Origin: Staphylococcus pseudoxylosus
GTDB lineage: Bacteria > Bacillota > Bacilli > Staphylococcales > Staphylococcaceae
DNA: 64,000 bases
Assembly (NCBI RefSeq): GCF_003697915.1
Contig: NZ_RCVN01000005.1
Coordinates: 62,001-126,000 of the forward strand
Reading direction: 5' to 3'
Numbering within the stretch: position 1 is the stretch's first letter; each line of letters begins with the position of its first letter. Shown here piece after piece: positions 9,180-19,322 of this stretch. The position numbers and the translations under genes are program-made. Under the pieces are notes generated by a model. It had not been told where the DNA came from. It made no database searches and saw only the letters and a list, made by a program, of their open reading frames with translations.

Positions 9180-9725
9180 ATGATTAAAAAATTATTTTTT
9201 ATGATATTAGGATCATTACTAATATTATCAGCTTGCTCCAATAATGATGAAAAAGATAAAGACACTAATGACCAAAAAAGTGAGAGCCATACGAAGCATA
9301 ATGATGAAAGTAAAGTTCCTGAAAATATGAAATCGACTAATGAGGGTGAATTTAAAGTGGGAGATAAAGTAACGATTACAGCAGGACATATGCCAGGTAT
9401 GAAAGGTGCAGAAGCTACTGTAAAAGGTGCGTATAAAACATATGCTTATGTTGTAAGTTATAAACCCACAAATGGAAATGAAAAAGTAAACAATCATAAA
9501 TGGGTCGTGAACGAAGAAATTAAAGATGCACCTAAAGATGGATTTAGTAAGGACGATACTGTTAAATTAGAAGCAAATCATATGTCTGGCATGAAAAATG
9601 CTGCAGCTAATATAGATAACGTGAAAAAGACTACTGTTTACGTGGTTGATTACAAATCCAAAGATAATGGTAAAATCATTAAAAATCATAAATGGATGAC
9701 AGGAAATGAGCTGGAAGCACGATAA
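9180..9725 (+). CDS. copL: CopL-like copper-binding lipoprotein (DUF1541/YdhK)
   Basis: 181 residues with a lipoprotein signal peptide ending in the lipobox LILSAC. The charged linker is followed by two tandem DUF1541 units: first unit GDKVTITAGHMPGMKGAEAT to NNHKWVV, second unit DDTVKLEANHMSGMKNAAAN to KNHKWMT. Each has a His-Met-x-Gly-Met cluster suited to Cu(I) binding. Gene order copB-copL matches the copper-hypertolerance pair known from S. aureus mobile elements. The ATG is 17 bases after copB with an AGGAG Shine-Dalgarno, so the two are co-transcribed. The gene is intact although copB is frameshifted. A strong terminator follows. Confidence 0.88.
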   Translation: MIKKLFFMILGSLLILSACSNNDEKDKDTNDQKSESHTKHNDESKVPENMKSTNEGEFKVGDKVTITAGHMPGMKGAEATVKGAYKTYAYVVSYKPTNGNEKVNNHKWVVNEEIKDAPKDGFSKDDTVKLEANHMSGMKNAAANIDNVKKTTVYVVDYKSKDNGKIIKNHKWMTGNELEAR

Positions 9726-9762
9726 AAATCTAGTTCTAAATTGAGAAATAAATAGATATAAA

Positions 9763-9822
9763 AATATTCTCCTTAATCAATAATTTAAATAACTTATTAT
9801 TGTTAAGGAGGATATTTTTTAT
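9763..9822 (+). terminator. copBL terminator
   Basis: AATATTCTCCTTAATCAATAA pairs with TTATTATTGTTAAGGAGGATATT, followed by TTTTTATT. A long stem about 40 bases after copL; it would also work in the reverse direction. Confidence 0.85.
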
Positions 9823-9902
9823 TGTGTAAATTAAAAAGAATTTTAGAAGAATAACATTTATCAAAAAACTGTTCATTACCTTATTAATTGAAATTATATA
9901 AT

Positions 9903-9957
9903 TAAAAACCGCATCATTAACCGATACGCAGAAGCTTATCATAAGTGATGCGTTTTT
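9903..9957 (+). other. SCC-type direct repeat (att) with its inverted repeats
   Basis: The core GAAGCTTATCATAAGTGA is at 9931-9948, preceded by AAAACCGCATCA and followed by TGATGCGTTTTTT, so it sits in the inverted-repeat context typical of SCC ends (CCGCATCA...TGATGCG). Its core aligns with 6571-6588 at the end of rlmH. This marks the right border of a ~3.4 kb SCC-like segment holding IS remnant, copB and copL. The palindrome with its T-run may also terminate transcription. Confidence 0.85.
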
Positions 9958-10090
9958 TTATTTTACATTTTACTAGTGATGATGTTAACTAAAAACATAC
10001 TTGATAACCCAATTTAAAGACGCAATGATCAATTTTATATGCAGAAGATTACATATAGAATTGATAACTTTAATGGGAGGTGACTTATAT

Positions 10091-10423
10091 ATGAGACTTG
10101 CAGAGCAAATTAGAAAGTATAGAAAAAGTTCTGGTTTAACTCAAGAAGCTTTAGCGGAGAAATTGAATACTACTAGACAGTCTGTTTCAAAATGGGAACA
10201 AGGATCTTTAGAGCCTAATATTCAAATGCTTAATAATTTAGCTGAATTGTTTGGTGTTAGTCTTGATAATTTAGTTAATGGTAAAGACGGATTAGAAGAT
10301 TCTGATGATAAAGACTATGCACATGTACCAATGAATATATGGGAATTTGCTTCTAAAAAATGGTGGTTAATCATTGTAATCGTATTAATTATCGGTGGTA
10401 CACTTTCACAAATGTTCGGTTAA
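10091..10423 (+). CDS. Small XRE-family regulator with C-terminal membrane anchor
   Basis: 110 residues from ATG 10091, chosen because GGGAGGTG lies 9 bases upstream; the open frame extends further left without a good Shine-Dalgarno. Residues 1-60 form an XRE/Cro helix-turn-helix (LAEQIRKYRKSSGLTQEALA, then TRQSVSKWEQGSLEPN). Residues ~85-108 are hydrophobic (KKWWLIIVIVLIIGGTL), so the repressor is tethered to the membrane. It is followed after 38 bases by a CPBP-family membrane protein. Such pairs often occur with peptide or stress immunity genes, but the target here is unknown. Confidence 0.8.
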   Translation: MRLAEQIRKYRKSSGLTQEALAEKLNTTRQSVSKWEQGSLEPNIQMLNNLAELFGVSLDNLVNGKDGLEDSDDKDYAHVPMNIWEFASKKWWLIIVIVLIIGGTLSQMFG

Positions 10424-10433
10424 TATATAAGTT

Positions 10434-10453
10434 CCTTAATTGTTGTTAAGGAG
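10434..10453 (+). promoter_or_regulatory. Hairpin that pairs with the Shine-Dalgarno of the CPBP gene
   Basis: CCTTAA (10434-10439) can pair with TTAAGG (10446-10451), which is the start of the Shine-Dalgarno TTAAGGAG ahead of the ATG at 10462. It could reduce translation of the second gene relative to the regulator. The stem is only 6 bp, so this is tentative. Confidence 0.35.
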
Positions 10454-10461
10454 TTTTCATT

Positions 10462-11301
10462 ATGAAAGTTTTAATTAATATTTTAAAAATTGTAGGATTG
10501 AGTATCATATTATTTATTATTTCTGTATTCGCGCAAAATATAGGCATCCTATGGCATATATTTAGTTTGTATACTTTGGAATATTTGTTGCATGGTTTAA
10601 CTTATCTGATAGTGACTATAGGTCTAGTTAACCTATTAGTTAAGAAAGGTTTGAAAAACACGCTATCATATTATAGAATTACTACTTTTAAGATTTATCC
10701 GTTATGCTTAATTTTAGGTTTGGTTTTACCGATTATAGTCATAACTGTTTATTTTGTGTTTATATCTGGAGATATAATTGTTACTCAATTTGCCTCTGAA
10801 AAAGAGTATATTGAAATGATTATTTCTGTATTATTCATATCAGGTATCGTTGCGCCAATTGTAGAAGAAATTATATTTAGAGGTGTGCTTTTAAAATACA
10901 TTGAAGATAAAACAAATATCTTAGTAGCAATTATATCAACATCTGTACTATTCAGTTTGGTACATTTGTTCAATGGAAAATTAGTTGGTTTAGATTTTTA
11001 TTTATTAATTATTGCTGGAACCATTGCAGGAATTATGTATGGAATTGCTTGTTATAAGTATTCTTCAATTTGGGCTAGTATATCATTACATATGTTTTGG
11101 AATATTGGAGGTATATTTGTTATGACAAACAGTAAAGAAGACTACGGTATCATACAGTATATAATAAATAGTAGCAATGTATTTATAACAGGTGGCGGTT
11201 ACGGTACGGATGCATCAATAATTTCTATATTAAGTTATATGTTAGTTATAGTCATACTTTTATTCAGAAAAAGGCATGTAAGAAATTCCAATATAAAATG
11301 A
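10462..11301 (+). CDS. CPBP-family intramembrane glutamic protease (Abi/RCE1-like)
   Basis: 279 residues, mostly hydrophobic, with about eight membrane segments. The CPBP motif EExxxR is at Glu135-Glu136...Arg140 (APIVEEIIFRGVLL), with the partner His motifs in LVHLFNG and SLHMFWN. Family members act as prenyl-type CAAX proteases, bacteriocin immunity proteins or regulators of envelope signalling (for example staphylococcal MroQ and SpdC/LyrA). Which role applies here is not shown. It is probably co-transcribed with the membrane-anchored HTH protein upstream and ends at a strong terminator. Confidence 0.85.
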   Translation: MKVLINILKIVGLSIILFIISVFAQNIGILWHIFSLYTLEYLLHGLTYLIVTIGLVNLLVKKGLKNTLSYYRITTFKIYPLCLILGLVLPIIVITVYFVFISGDIIVTQFASEKEYIEMIISVLFISGIVAPIVEEIIFRGVLLKYIEDKTNILVAIISTSVLFSLVHLFNGKLVGLDFYLLIIAGTIAGIMYGIACYKYSSIWASISLHMFWNIGGIFVMTNSKEDYGIIQYIINSSNVFITGGGYGTDASIISILSYMLVIVILLFRKRHVRNSNIK

Positions 11302-11311
11302 ATAAATTAAA

Positions 11312-11356
11312 ATAAAGCATTTTTCATTTTGTAATGAAGAATGCTTTATTTTTGTC
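11312..11356. terminator. Terminator after the CPBP gene
   Basis: AAATAAAGCATT...AATGCTTTATTTTTG with inner TTTCATT/AATGAAG pairing. A-run and T-run on the two sides make it usable in both directions, between the CPBP gene and the convergent DUF4870 gene. Confidence 0.8.
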
Positions 11357-11415
11357 TGTCTTTATTATTTTAATTAAGTTTAATATCTTAATTTCATACT
11401 TGGCCAACCATTTTA

Positions 11416-11781
11416 TCACTTGATAATTTCGATTGTAAGAGGTACAACAAAATCTTCCCCTTTATTTACTGTGACAATACCAATAATCGCATAGACAAAT
11501 CCTGCGATTGATAAAATAAATAGCGGGATGTAACCAATAAGAACGATAGTTAATATCCAAGATACAATGATGTACGAAGTATAGCTTATTGCAAAGTTTA
11601 AGTAATTTTTACCTTGTCTGTTTATATATTTAGATTCATCTTTTTTCATAATCCATATAATTAATGGACCAATAAATCCTGTGAATATATTTAATATCCA
11701 TATTAACATAGCCATTGTCTTATCGTTTTGACTTACATTTGGGAAAGCATGTGGGTTTTTTGATTGATTTTGAAAATTCAT
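11416..11781 (-). CDS. DUF4870 small membrane protein
   Basis: 121 residues. The N-terminal ~20 residues are polar (NPHAFPNVSQNDKTMAM). The rest has hydrophobic segments at about 24-45, 65-85 and 87-108, separated by KKDESKYINRQGKNYLNFAIS, the typical DUF4870/Tic20-like loop. No enzymatic motif. Function unknown. It lies convergent to the CPBP gene. The minus-strand ATG at 11781 lacks a strong Shine-Dalgarno (GAAGTAG). Confidence 0.75.
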   Translation of the reverse strand: MNFQNQSKNPHAFPNVSQNDKTMAMLIWILNIFTGFIGPLIIWIMKKDESKYINRQGKNYLNFAISYTSYIIVSWILTIVLIGYIPLFILSIAGFVYAIIGIVTVNKGEDFVVPLTIEIIK

Positions 11782-12186
11782 TTTTAACTACTTCATTTTT
11801 TATATAAAAACGAACTACTATATAATTAGTTTAATTGATTTTGCTCAACTTGTATACATCTTTTTAAGTACAATATATATGTTTAATTTATTAATAATAG
11901 TTATACATGATCAGATTAATTAATTCTCTCATTTTTTATGTTTTTCAAAATGTTTATTTCCCTAGAATACTCTAGTTCCAATGACTAATTTCTAGTATAT
12001 ATTCCCAAGTTAATATGAATTTGCAAGACCGGACTTCATGATTTTAATATTTGTACACTTGTCATAATTGTTTTTAAATGTTTTAGATTATTTAAGTCTA
12101 TAAAGTTTGATATTTATCACAACAAATGTAACTCCTAGACAATAATTTTACATCAGGTTTGTTGCATGTATTGTTCAATTCTTATT
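11782..12186. other. AT-rich intergenic stretch without a recognised gene
   Basis: About 400 bases of AT-rich DNA between two minus-strand genes. No supported open frame, terminator or known element was seen. A run of frame-broken sequence could be decayed coding DNA, but nothing specific can be named. Confidence 0.5.
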
Positions 12187-12444
12187 CTAATTCAACTGTT
12201 CATCATTATATACTTTAAAGGAGTATGAACCTGCACCACGCTTATTATTTGCAGGAATTAACCAATAATTGTCTTTGTACTGAGGTTCTTGGGATTGAAT
12301 TTTATTTGAATCATTTTCTAGTTTGGAATCAATTTCAGCTAACCAATAGTCGAAAACATTTTCACGAGTTACAACTTTTCTATTATCTGATGTATCACTA
12401 GATTCTTTCTGTGTATTTTGTTCTTGCGTGTTAACTTCATTCAT
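12187..12444 (-). CDS. Hypothetical protein, 85 residues
   Basis: Polar, probably cytoplasmic protein with no signal peptide or membrane segment. The first ~30 residues are Gln/Ser/Thr/Asn-rich and look disordered (NTQEQNTQKESSDTSDNRK). The C-terminal half is more ordered (VFDYWLAEIDSKLE, YKDNYWLIPANNKRGAGSYS). I do not recognise a family. It is divergent from the helicase gene, with about 80 bases between the starts, so the two could share control or act together. Confidence 0.5.
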   Translation of the reverse strand: MNEVNTQEQNTQKESSDTSDNRKVVTRENVFDYWLAEIDSKLENDSNKIQSQEPQYKDNYWLIPANNKRGAGSYSFKVYNDEQLN

Positions 12445-12527
12445 AACTTTTTGAAAAATCTATTAAAAGACTTAATTTATTTGTTAAAATAGTGTTAATT
12501 AAAAATAGATAATCAAGGTGGGATATG

Positions 12528-15500
12528 ATGGGGCAAATGGTAAAAGATACTTTGTCAGCGTGGTTATTAATTGAATCTTTAAGTCCAGGCGAAGTGAGTT
12601 ATACAACTGAAGATATACTGCCAGCTAATCATTTTAAGAATGAATGTAAGCAAACACAGCTTCAAAGTTTTGACGAATACTTTGATATATGGAATGATTT
12701 TCGTTTCATTATTTCGAATGAAAAAAAGAAAAAGGGAGAAAGAATTTTTAAATTTTATAGGTATTGTTTTCGATATAATGAGATTAATCTGAAAATTCAA
12801 TCGATTTTCGATAGTTATTCAGAGATTTATAATCCTAATGCAACACATTGTTATGGTTATACCTTCAATACTGATGAAAACGGTAAAGTCATAGGTGATT
12901 CTATACATATTCCAATGATTATGTCTGCATTAAAAGAAATTGAAAAAGATAAAAATGCAAATATAGAAACGCAATTCAATGACTCAGTTAAAAAGTTCAT
13001 ACAAAAAATAAATGAAATTTTAGCAGGCGAAGCCATTAATGAAAGAAAATGGATAAAGCTTACGAAAAATATTTTTCAGTATTAAATTCAAAAAACCTAG
13101 GCTTATTTTCACATTATGTAGCTATAGAATTTGTGAAAGATTACGAAACACCTCAGCCAGAATTCAATAGTTTCTTTGTAAGTGATATTGAAATGGCCAA
13201 AAAAGGTCCGAACCGAACATTAGTAGATTATATAGAAGGGTTAGAAGATGACCAACGAATAGAAGTCGATGAGAATAAAGAAATCATCGAGCATTTCTTA
13301 CACCCTTCACAATTACCTGATGGTCGTTGGCCATCACAGACTGAGTTTAGACTATCTCTCATGCAACAAGTCGCTGTAAATCAAATAACAAGAAGTGATA
13401 AAAAGATTAGTTCGGTTAATGGACCACCTGGCACAGGAAAAACAACCTTACTAAAAGATATATTTGCCCACTATGTTGTTGAAAGAGGTAAAGAATTAGT
13501 GAAGCTGGATAGTCCGAAAAAGGCATTTGTAAAAACGAAGTTACATGAAACAGATGATAAGGATGTATATCTTTTAAAAGAAGCTATTTCAAAGTATAAA
13601 ATGGTCGTTGCTTCAAGTAATAATGGAGCGGTTGAGAATATATCTGAAGATTTACCTAAATTAGAAGAGATTATTAGAAATCCGGACAATTGTGCATTTC
13701 CTGAATATGAAAAGGACTATGCAGAATTAGCACAAGAGTTAAAGGCTTTTTCTGAAACTGCTGAGGACTTAATAGGTGAAAAAGCTTGGGGATTGTTTTC
13801 GGGTGTATTTGGTAGAAGTAAAAATATTAATAAAGTTTTAGATCAACTCTTAAAGCAAGACAAAGATTCTATAGGTTTTGCTAAAATGCTACAAAATGAG
13901 AATAATGATTTAAGTTATCAAGCATTAATGAAAGAGTGGAAAGTACAGCAACAATTATTTTCAGAAGAACTTGAAAATGTAGAAAAGCTAAAAAATGAAT
14001 CAATTAAGGCTTTTGAAGTATATAAAGACTATGAACAATATATAAGTGAAGAAAATTTATTAAAAAACAAAGAACAAGCAGCGAAAAATAACATACAACA
14101 ATTAAATTTTGAAATAGATAATGAAGACAAAGAATTAAAAGAAATAAAAGATCAAATCAATAATAATGATAAACAATTGGATGTCTTAAATGACTTAATA
14201 AAATCTATAAAAGATAATAATAAAGGTTTAGTCAATAAATTGAAGGCTATGTTTAACTCAGAAGAAGATGAACATTTCCAGAAATATAACAAAGAAAGAC
14301 AACAATTATTAGAGCAGAGATTAAGTTTAGAGAAATTAAAAAAAGCCAAACAAGATGATGTTTCTAATAAAAATAAAAAACAATCATCATTAAAGCAAAG
14401 CTTAATAAAAACACAAGAAGCGTTGCAAAACATTACTCTTAAAGTGCAAGAATTTGAAGTCTTTCGTAATGAATCAAATATTACAATTCCTTCGAAAGAC
14501 TTTTGGAACAAAGATACTTATGATGAACGACAAATTTCTAATTTATGGACAAGTGATGAATTACAGTATAGACGTGCAATGTTATTTTTAAGGGCAATGA
14601 TATTACATAAATTACTATTGATTGCTAATAATACAACTATTTATTATGCTATAAAGGATTTTAAAGACAGACGTAAATTAATAGATGCAAAACCAGAGGT
14701 AATACATAACGCATGGAATGTGATACATCTAATATTTCCAATTGTAAGTACCACATTTGCAAGTTTTAAATCTATGTATCAAGGTATACCCAAGGACTTT
14801 ATCGATTATTTATTTATAGACGAAGCGGGACAGGCTGTTCCTCAAGCAGCTGTTGGCGCTTTATACCGTTCTAAAAAGGTGACAGCTGTGGGTGATCCCA
14901 TTCAAATAGAGCCGGTTGTTACATTAGAAAGTCATTTAATAGACAACATCCGGAAAAATTATAATGTTCCAGAGCGTTTGGTATCAAAAGAAGCTTCCGT
15001 ACAATCTGTTGCAGACCATGCTAACTATTACGGATTCTGGAAAAAAGATTCTACTGATGATGAGCAAAAAAAATGGATAGGAATTCCACTTTGGGTGCAT
15101 AGACGTTGCTTAAATCCCATGTTCACTATTGCTAATCAAATTGCCTATAATAATAAAATGGTGCTACCTAGTAATATTAAAAAGGTTGGTAAAGTAGGTT
15201 GGTATAATATAAATGGAAGTTCAGTTCAAAAGCAATATGTGAAAGAGCAAGGAGAAAAAGTATTTGCATTACTAGTCAATGATTGGCATAGAGCAATTAA
15301 AGATGGGGAGATAGAACCAAGTTCGATTGTGATATCTCCATTTGCAGCAGTACAAAACAAATAAAAACTTTAGTGAAATCCCAATTATCAACTAAAATCA
15401 ATGTTGATCGTGAGATAATCAATAAATGGATTAATAAATCTATTGGGACAGTTCATACTTTCCAAGGAAAAGAAGCACAGAAAGTATATTTTGTAGTTGG

Positions 15501-15669
15501 TACTGACAACACTCAAGATGGTGCTGTGAACTGGTCGTGTGAGAAGCCTAACTTATTAAATGTAGCAGTTACAAGAGCAAAAAAAGAATTTTATGTGATT
15601 GGAGACCTTCAAAGAATTCAATCTAAACCATTTTATGAAATTATATATAAAGAAAAGAATACTGATTAA
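12528..15669 (+). pseudogene. SF1 (UPF1/COG1112-like) helicase, broken by two frameshifts
   Basis: Three consecutive frames join into one ~1047-residue protein if two bases are restored. The first break lies between 13043 and 13082, the second near 15355-15362 (AACAAATAAAAAC; one more A gives AVQNKIKTLVKSQLS). Domains: N-terminal region of unknown fold; Walker A GPPGTGKTTLLKD; a long coiled coil around 13950-14480 inserted in the first RecA domain; Walker B LFIDEAGQAVPQ; GDPIQIEPV; and the C-terminal helicase motifs TVHTFQGKEA and NVAVTRAKKEFYVIG. Related stand-alone helicases occur in anti-phage loci, but a defence role is only inference. The start ATG 12528 is 5 bases after AAGGTGGG. Confidence 0.8.
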
Positions 15670-15729
15670 TGATTTATTGAGAGGTAGTTTTGTAAGTTTA
15701 ATTAAATATTATAATGGAGGATTGTTATA

Positions 15730-16164
15730 ATGATAAAGCAGTTGAAGTCGCCAAGCTCTGAAGAACTGGATATTATTTCAAAGATTTGGTTGGACGCTAA
15801 TTTAGAAGCACATCATTTTATAAATCGTGATTATTGGATTAATAATCTAGATCAAGTAAAAAAGATGTTACCATATTCAATCATTTACGTATATTACGTT
15901 GAAAATGAAATTATAGGGTTTGTTGGCTTATATGAGAATGATATTGCGGGGATTTTTATTAAGGATAGTTACCGAAATAAAGGCATAGGAAAGTTATTTA
16001 TGGAAAAACTAAAAAATGACTATAACACATTGAAGTTATATGTATATGAGAAAAATGTGAGAGCAACTCGTTTTTATCTAAAACGTCACTTTGAAATTAA
16101 ATGTAAAAATTTAGAAGAAGAAACTCAAGAATATGAATACTTTATGGAATGGACTAATGAATGA
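15730..16164 (+). CDS. GNAT-family N-acetyltransferase
   Basis: 144 residues with one GNAT domain. Motif A is visible as IFIKDSYRNKGIGKLFMEKL (acetyl-CoA pyrophosphate loop), followed by the motif B segment LYVYEKNVRATRFYLKRHFE. The substrate cannot be told; the form resembles PhnO/YjaB-type single-domain enzymes. GGAGG lies 10 bases before the ATG. It is separated from the helicase by about 60 bases and ends before a terminator shared with blaZ on the opposite strand. Confidence 0.85.
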   Translation: MIKQLKSPSSEELDIISKIWLDANLEAHHFINRDYWINNLDQVKKMLPYSIIYVYYVENEIIGFVGLYENDIAGIFIKDSYRNKGIGKLFMEKLKNDYNTLKLYVYEKNVRATRFYLKRHFEIKCKNLEEETQEYEYFMEWTNE

Positions 16165-16178
16165 AAGTGATATTAAAC

Positions 16179-16217
16179 AAATTAAGGCTAGGACAAATCG
16201 AATTGTCTTAGCCTTGA
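16179..16217. terminator. Terminator between the GNAT gene and blaZ
   Basis: AAGGCTAGGACAA...TTGTCTTAGCCTT hairpin between two convergent genes. There is no long T-run on the plus side, so efficiency is uncertain. Confidence 0.65.
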
Positions 16218-16278
16218 TCAATTAAATATAACCATCTTCGAAGCAAAAATTGTTACATTTTTTAGCACGAGTATATAG

Positions 16279-17161
<883 letters not shown>

Positions 17162-17225
17162 CTTTTTGAAAATGATTTTTCTTCAAATATACTTAATTAA
17201 CAACAAGTCAAAAGAAGTATTTAAA

Positions 17226-19222
17226 TTATTCATCTATGTCAAATTTAGTTTTTCCATGCTCATATAAATCATCATAAACTTTTCCAGATATAGCAGCATT
17301 ATAGCTAGCCATCCCTTTGTTTTGAACGTCTTTAACATTAATCGCCATTAGCATATTGGGGTTATTTTTATCATATGAAACAAACCAACCTATTTGTCTT
17401 CCGGTTTCCCCTTGTTTCATTTTTAATTCTGCTGTGCCAGATTTACCTATAATTCGGGCATAATTTTTGTAGACATCATCTCTATGTGTTTTAGTCACTA
17501 CACGTTCCATACCATGAGTTAATATATCTATGTCTTTTTTAGATATAATAGACTTTTTCCAAATTTGAGACTTTGTTTCACGTAAAACATGAGGATTTTG
17601 TATATTTCCGTTATTTTCTAAAGCACTGTAGATTGACAAAATTTGTATAGGGTTTACTAGTATCTCGCTTTGTCCATATCCTGAATCTGCTAGTAATATG
17701 TCATTATTTAAATTACTATTTGAAGTTTGTGCTTTATAAAAGGGATAATCACTCGGGATATTTTCACCAATCCCTAAATCTTGCATACCTTGCTCAAATT
17801 TTTTAGCGCCTAAAGCTAATGCAATACGTGCAAAAAATATGTTGTCTGATGACTCTATTGCTTGCTTTAAATCAATCTTGCCGTCTACTACTTTAAATCT
17901 TGTTATATTATAATCTCCCCACGATACATCTTTTTGCCATCCTTTACCATAAATATCAAAATTAGTATTGTCGTCTAGTTTATTTTCTTTTAATGCAATA
18001 ATAGACGTTAATATTTTTTGGGTTGAACCCGGTGATGTAGTGATTTGAAATTTGTTGAGTAAAGGCTCTTTTTTATCGTTAGTTAATTTACGGTAGTCAT
18101 GATTGCTTATTCCATTCATGAATGGATAAACATCATACGAAGGAGTACTTACCAAAGCTAAAATTTCGCCAGTTTTAGGTTGTAATGCTGTACCAGATCC
18201 AATGTCATTTTTCATATGTTTATAAATACTTTCTTGTACCCTAGCATCTATAGTTAAATGAAGATCTTTTCCGTTTTCAGCCTGTTTCTCCAATAATGTG
18301 TCTAAAGGTTTATTGTCATAAGTATTTGCAATGGATACCCTAAAACCATCAGTGTTTTGCAATTGTTTATCATAGAGGCGTTCTAAGCCCTTTTTTCCAA
18401 TAATAGTATTTTTGCTATAGTTTCTAAATTGCTTACTTTTTAACTCGTCAGAATTAATTGGACCCACATAACCTAAAAGGTGTACTGTTGCTTCGTTCAA
18501 TGGATAAACACGGCTTTTTATAGTGTTTATTTGTAAATTGTATGATTTAATTAATTTGTCTATAGATTCATCTTGTTTATTTATCTTTTTAATTGGTACA
18601 AATGAATCTGGCTGAACCCATTTTTGATTAACTTTATTGGTTATAGCTTTTGTATCAATTTGTAAGTCACGAGCAATATCGTCATATTTATTTTCGGGTG
18701 TTTTGTTAGGGACAATACCGATTTCGTATGTATCTCCAGTTTTAGCTAAATCTATTCCATTTCTATCTTTTATTTTGCCTCGCTCTGATTTTAACGTTTC
18801 TATATTAATTTTTTGTCTATTTTTCAATCCAGGTATTATTACCCCCTGATCCCAATCTAATTTCCAATGTTTATCTTCATAAACAAAGTTTAATTGTGTA
18901 TCACGTTGTATAGTTCCATATTTTGAAAATATATTATATTTAACATCAACTTGCTTTTTATCTTTTCCAATTTTTTTAATGGTATGATTAGTAATTTTTA
19001 GGTTATTAACGCTTAAATCTTTGTATATTTTTTATTCCCATCTACAATTTCTTCTTTTCCATATGCCAGTTGAGATGTTTCTGAACTACTTTTATATACT
19101 TTGTTATAGTTTCCCTTTTCAATAGAATTAATTGTTTTCTCAATATCATCATCTCTGAATAACCAAGTTATTATCATCATAATTAGTAAAAGAAGTGGTA
19201 CACTAATATAAAATTTTTTCAT
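17226..19222 (-). pseudogene. mecC: mecC, penicillin-binding protein 2c, frameshifted near codon 65
   Basis: Restoring one base gives exactly 665 residues, the length of PBP2c. As written, the frame from ATG 19222 stops after 69 residues (...GNKKYTKI), and a second frame runs from 18827 to 17226 (533 residues). The break is in the coding-strand tract AATAAAAAATAT (19029-19038 on the plus strand). Seven A instead of six gives [12 protein letters not shown], the expected sequence. Downstream, the transpeptidase motifs are intact: STQK with Ser at full-length position 400, SSDN, and KSGTAEL. PBP2c is the low-affinity transpeptidase giving beta-lactam resistance. The N-terminal lipid-anchor/membrane helix (FYISVPLLLLIMMIITWLF) is present only in the first fragment. 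Divergent from mecR1 with an overlapping MecI operator. Confidence 0.9.
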
Positions 19223-19236
19223 TTATTCCTCCTCGT

Positions 19237-19285
19237 ATACTACAAATGTAATCTAATAGTATTACACTTGTAGTCTGTTTGTCAA
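19237..19285. promoter_or_regulatory. mecC-mecR1 divergent promoter and MecI operator
   Basis: Two dyads, ACTACAAATGTAAT (19239-19252) and ATTACACTTGTAGT (19261-19274), carry the TACA/TGTA half-sites of MecI. On the minus strand TTGACA (19285-19280) with TACTAT (19261-19256) 18 bases on is a plausible mecC promoter overlapping the operator. On the plus strand TATAAT at 19294-19299 is the likely mecR1 -10. MecI bound here would block both directions. Confidence 0.8.
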
Positions 19286-19322
19286 AATAATGCTATAATA
19301 TTTAAGAAGTGAGGTGTGAAAA

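Noticed and set aside
9228-9497. 89-codon minus-strand frame within copL
   Set aside because: Cys-rich shadow of the repeated copL coding sequence, without a ribosome site.
12101-12180. Possible att core TATTTATCACAACAAATG
   Set aside because: Only partial similarity to the SCC core, no inverted repeats, not in a fitting position.
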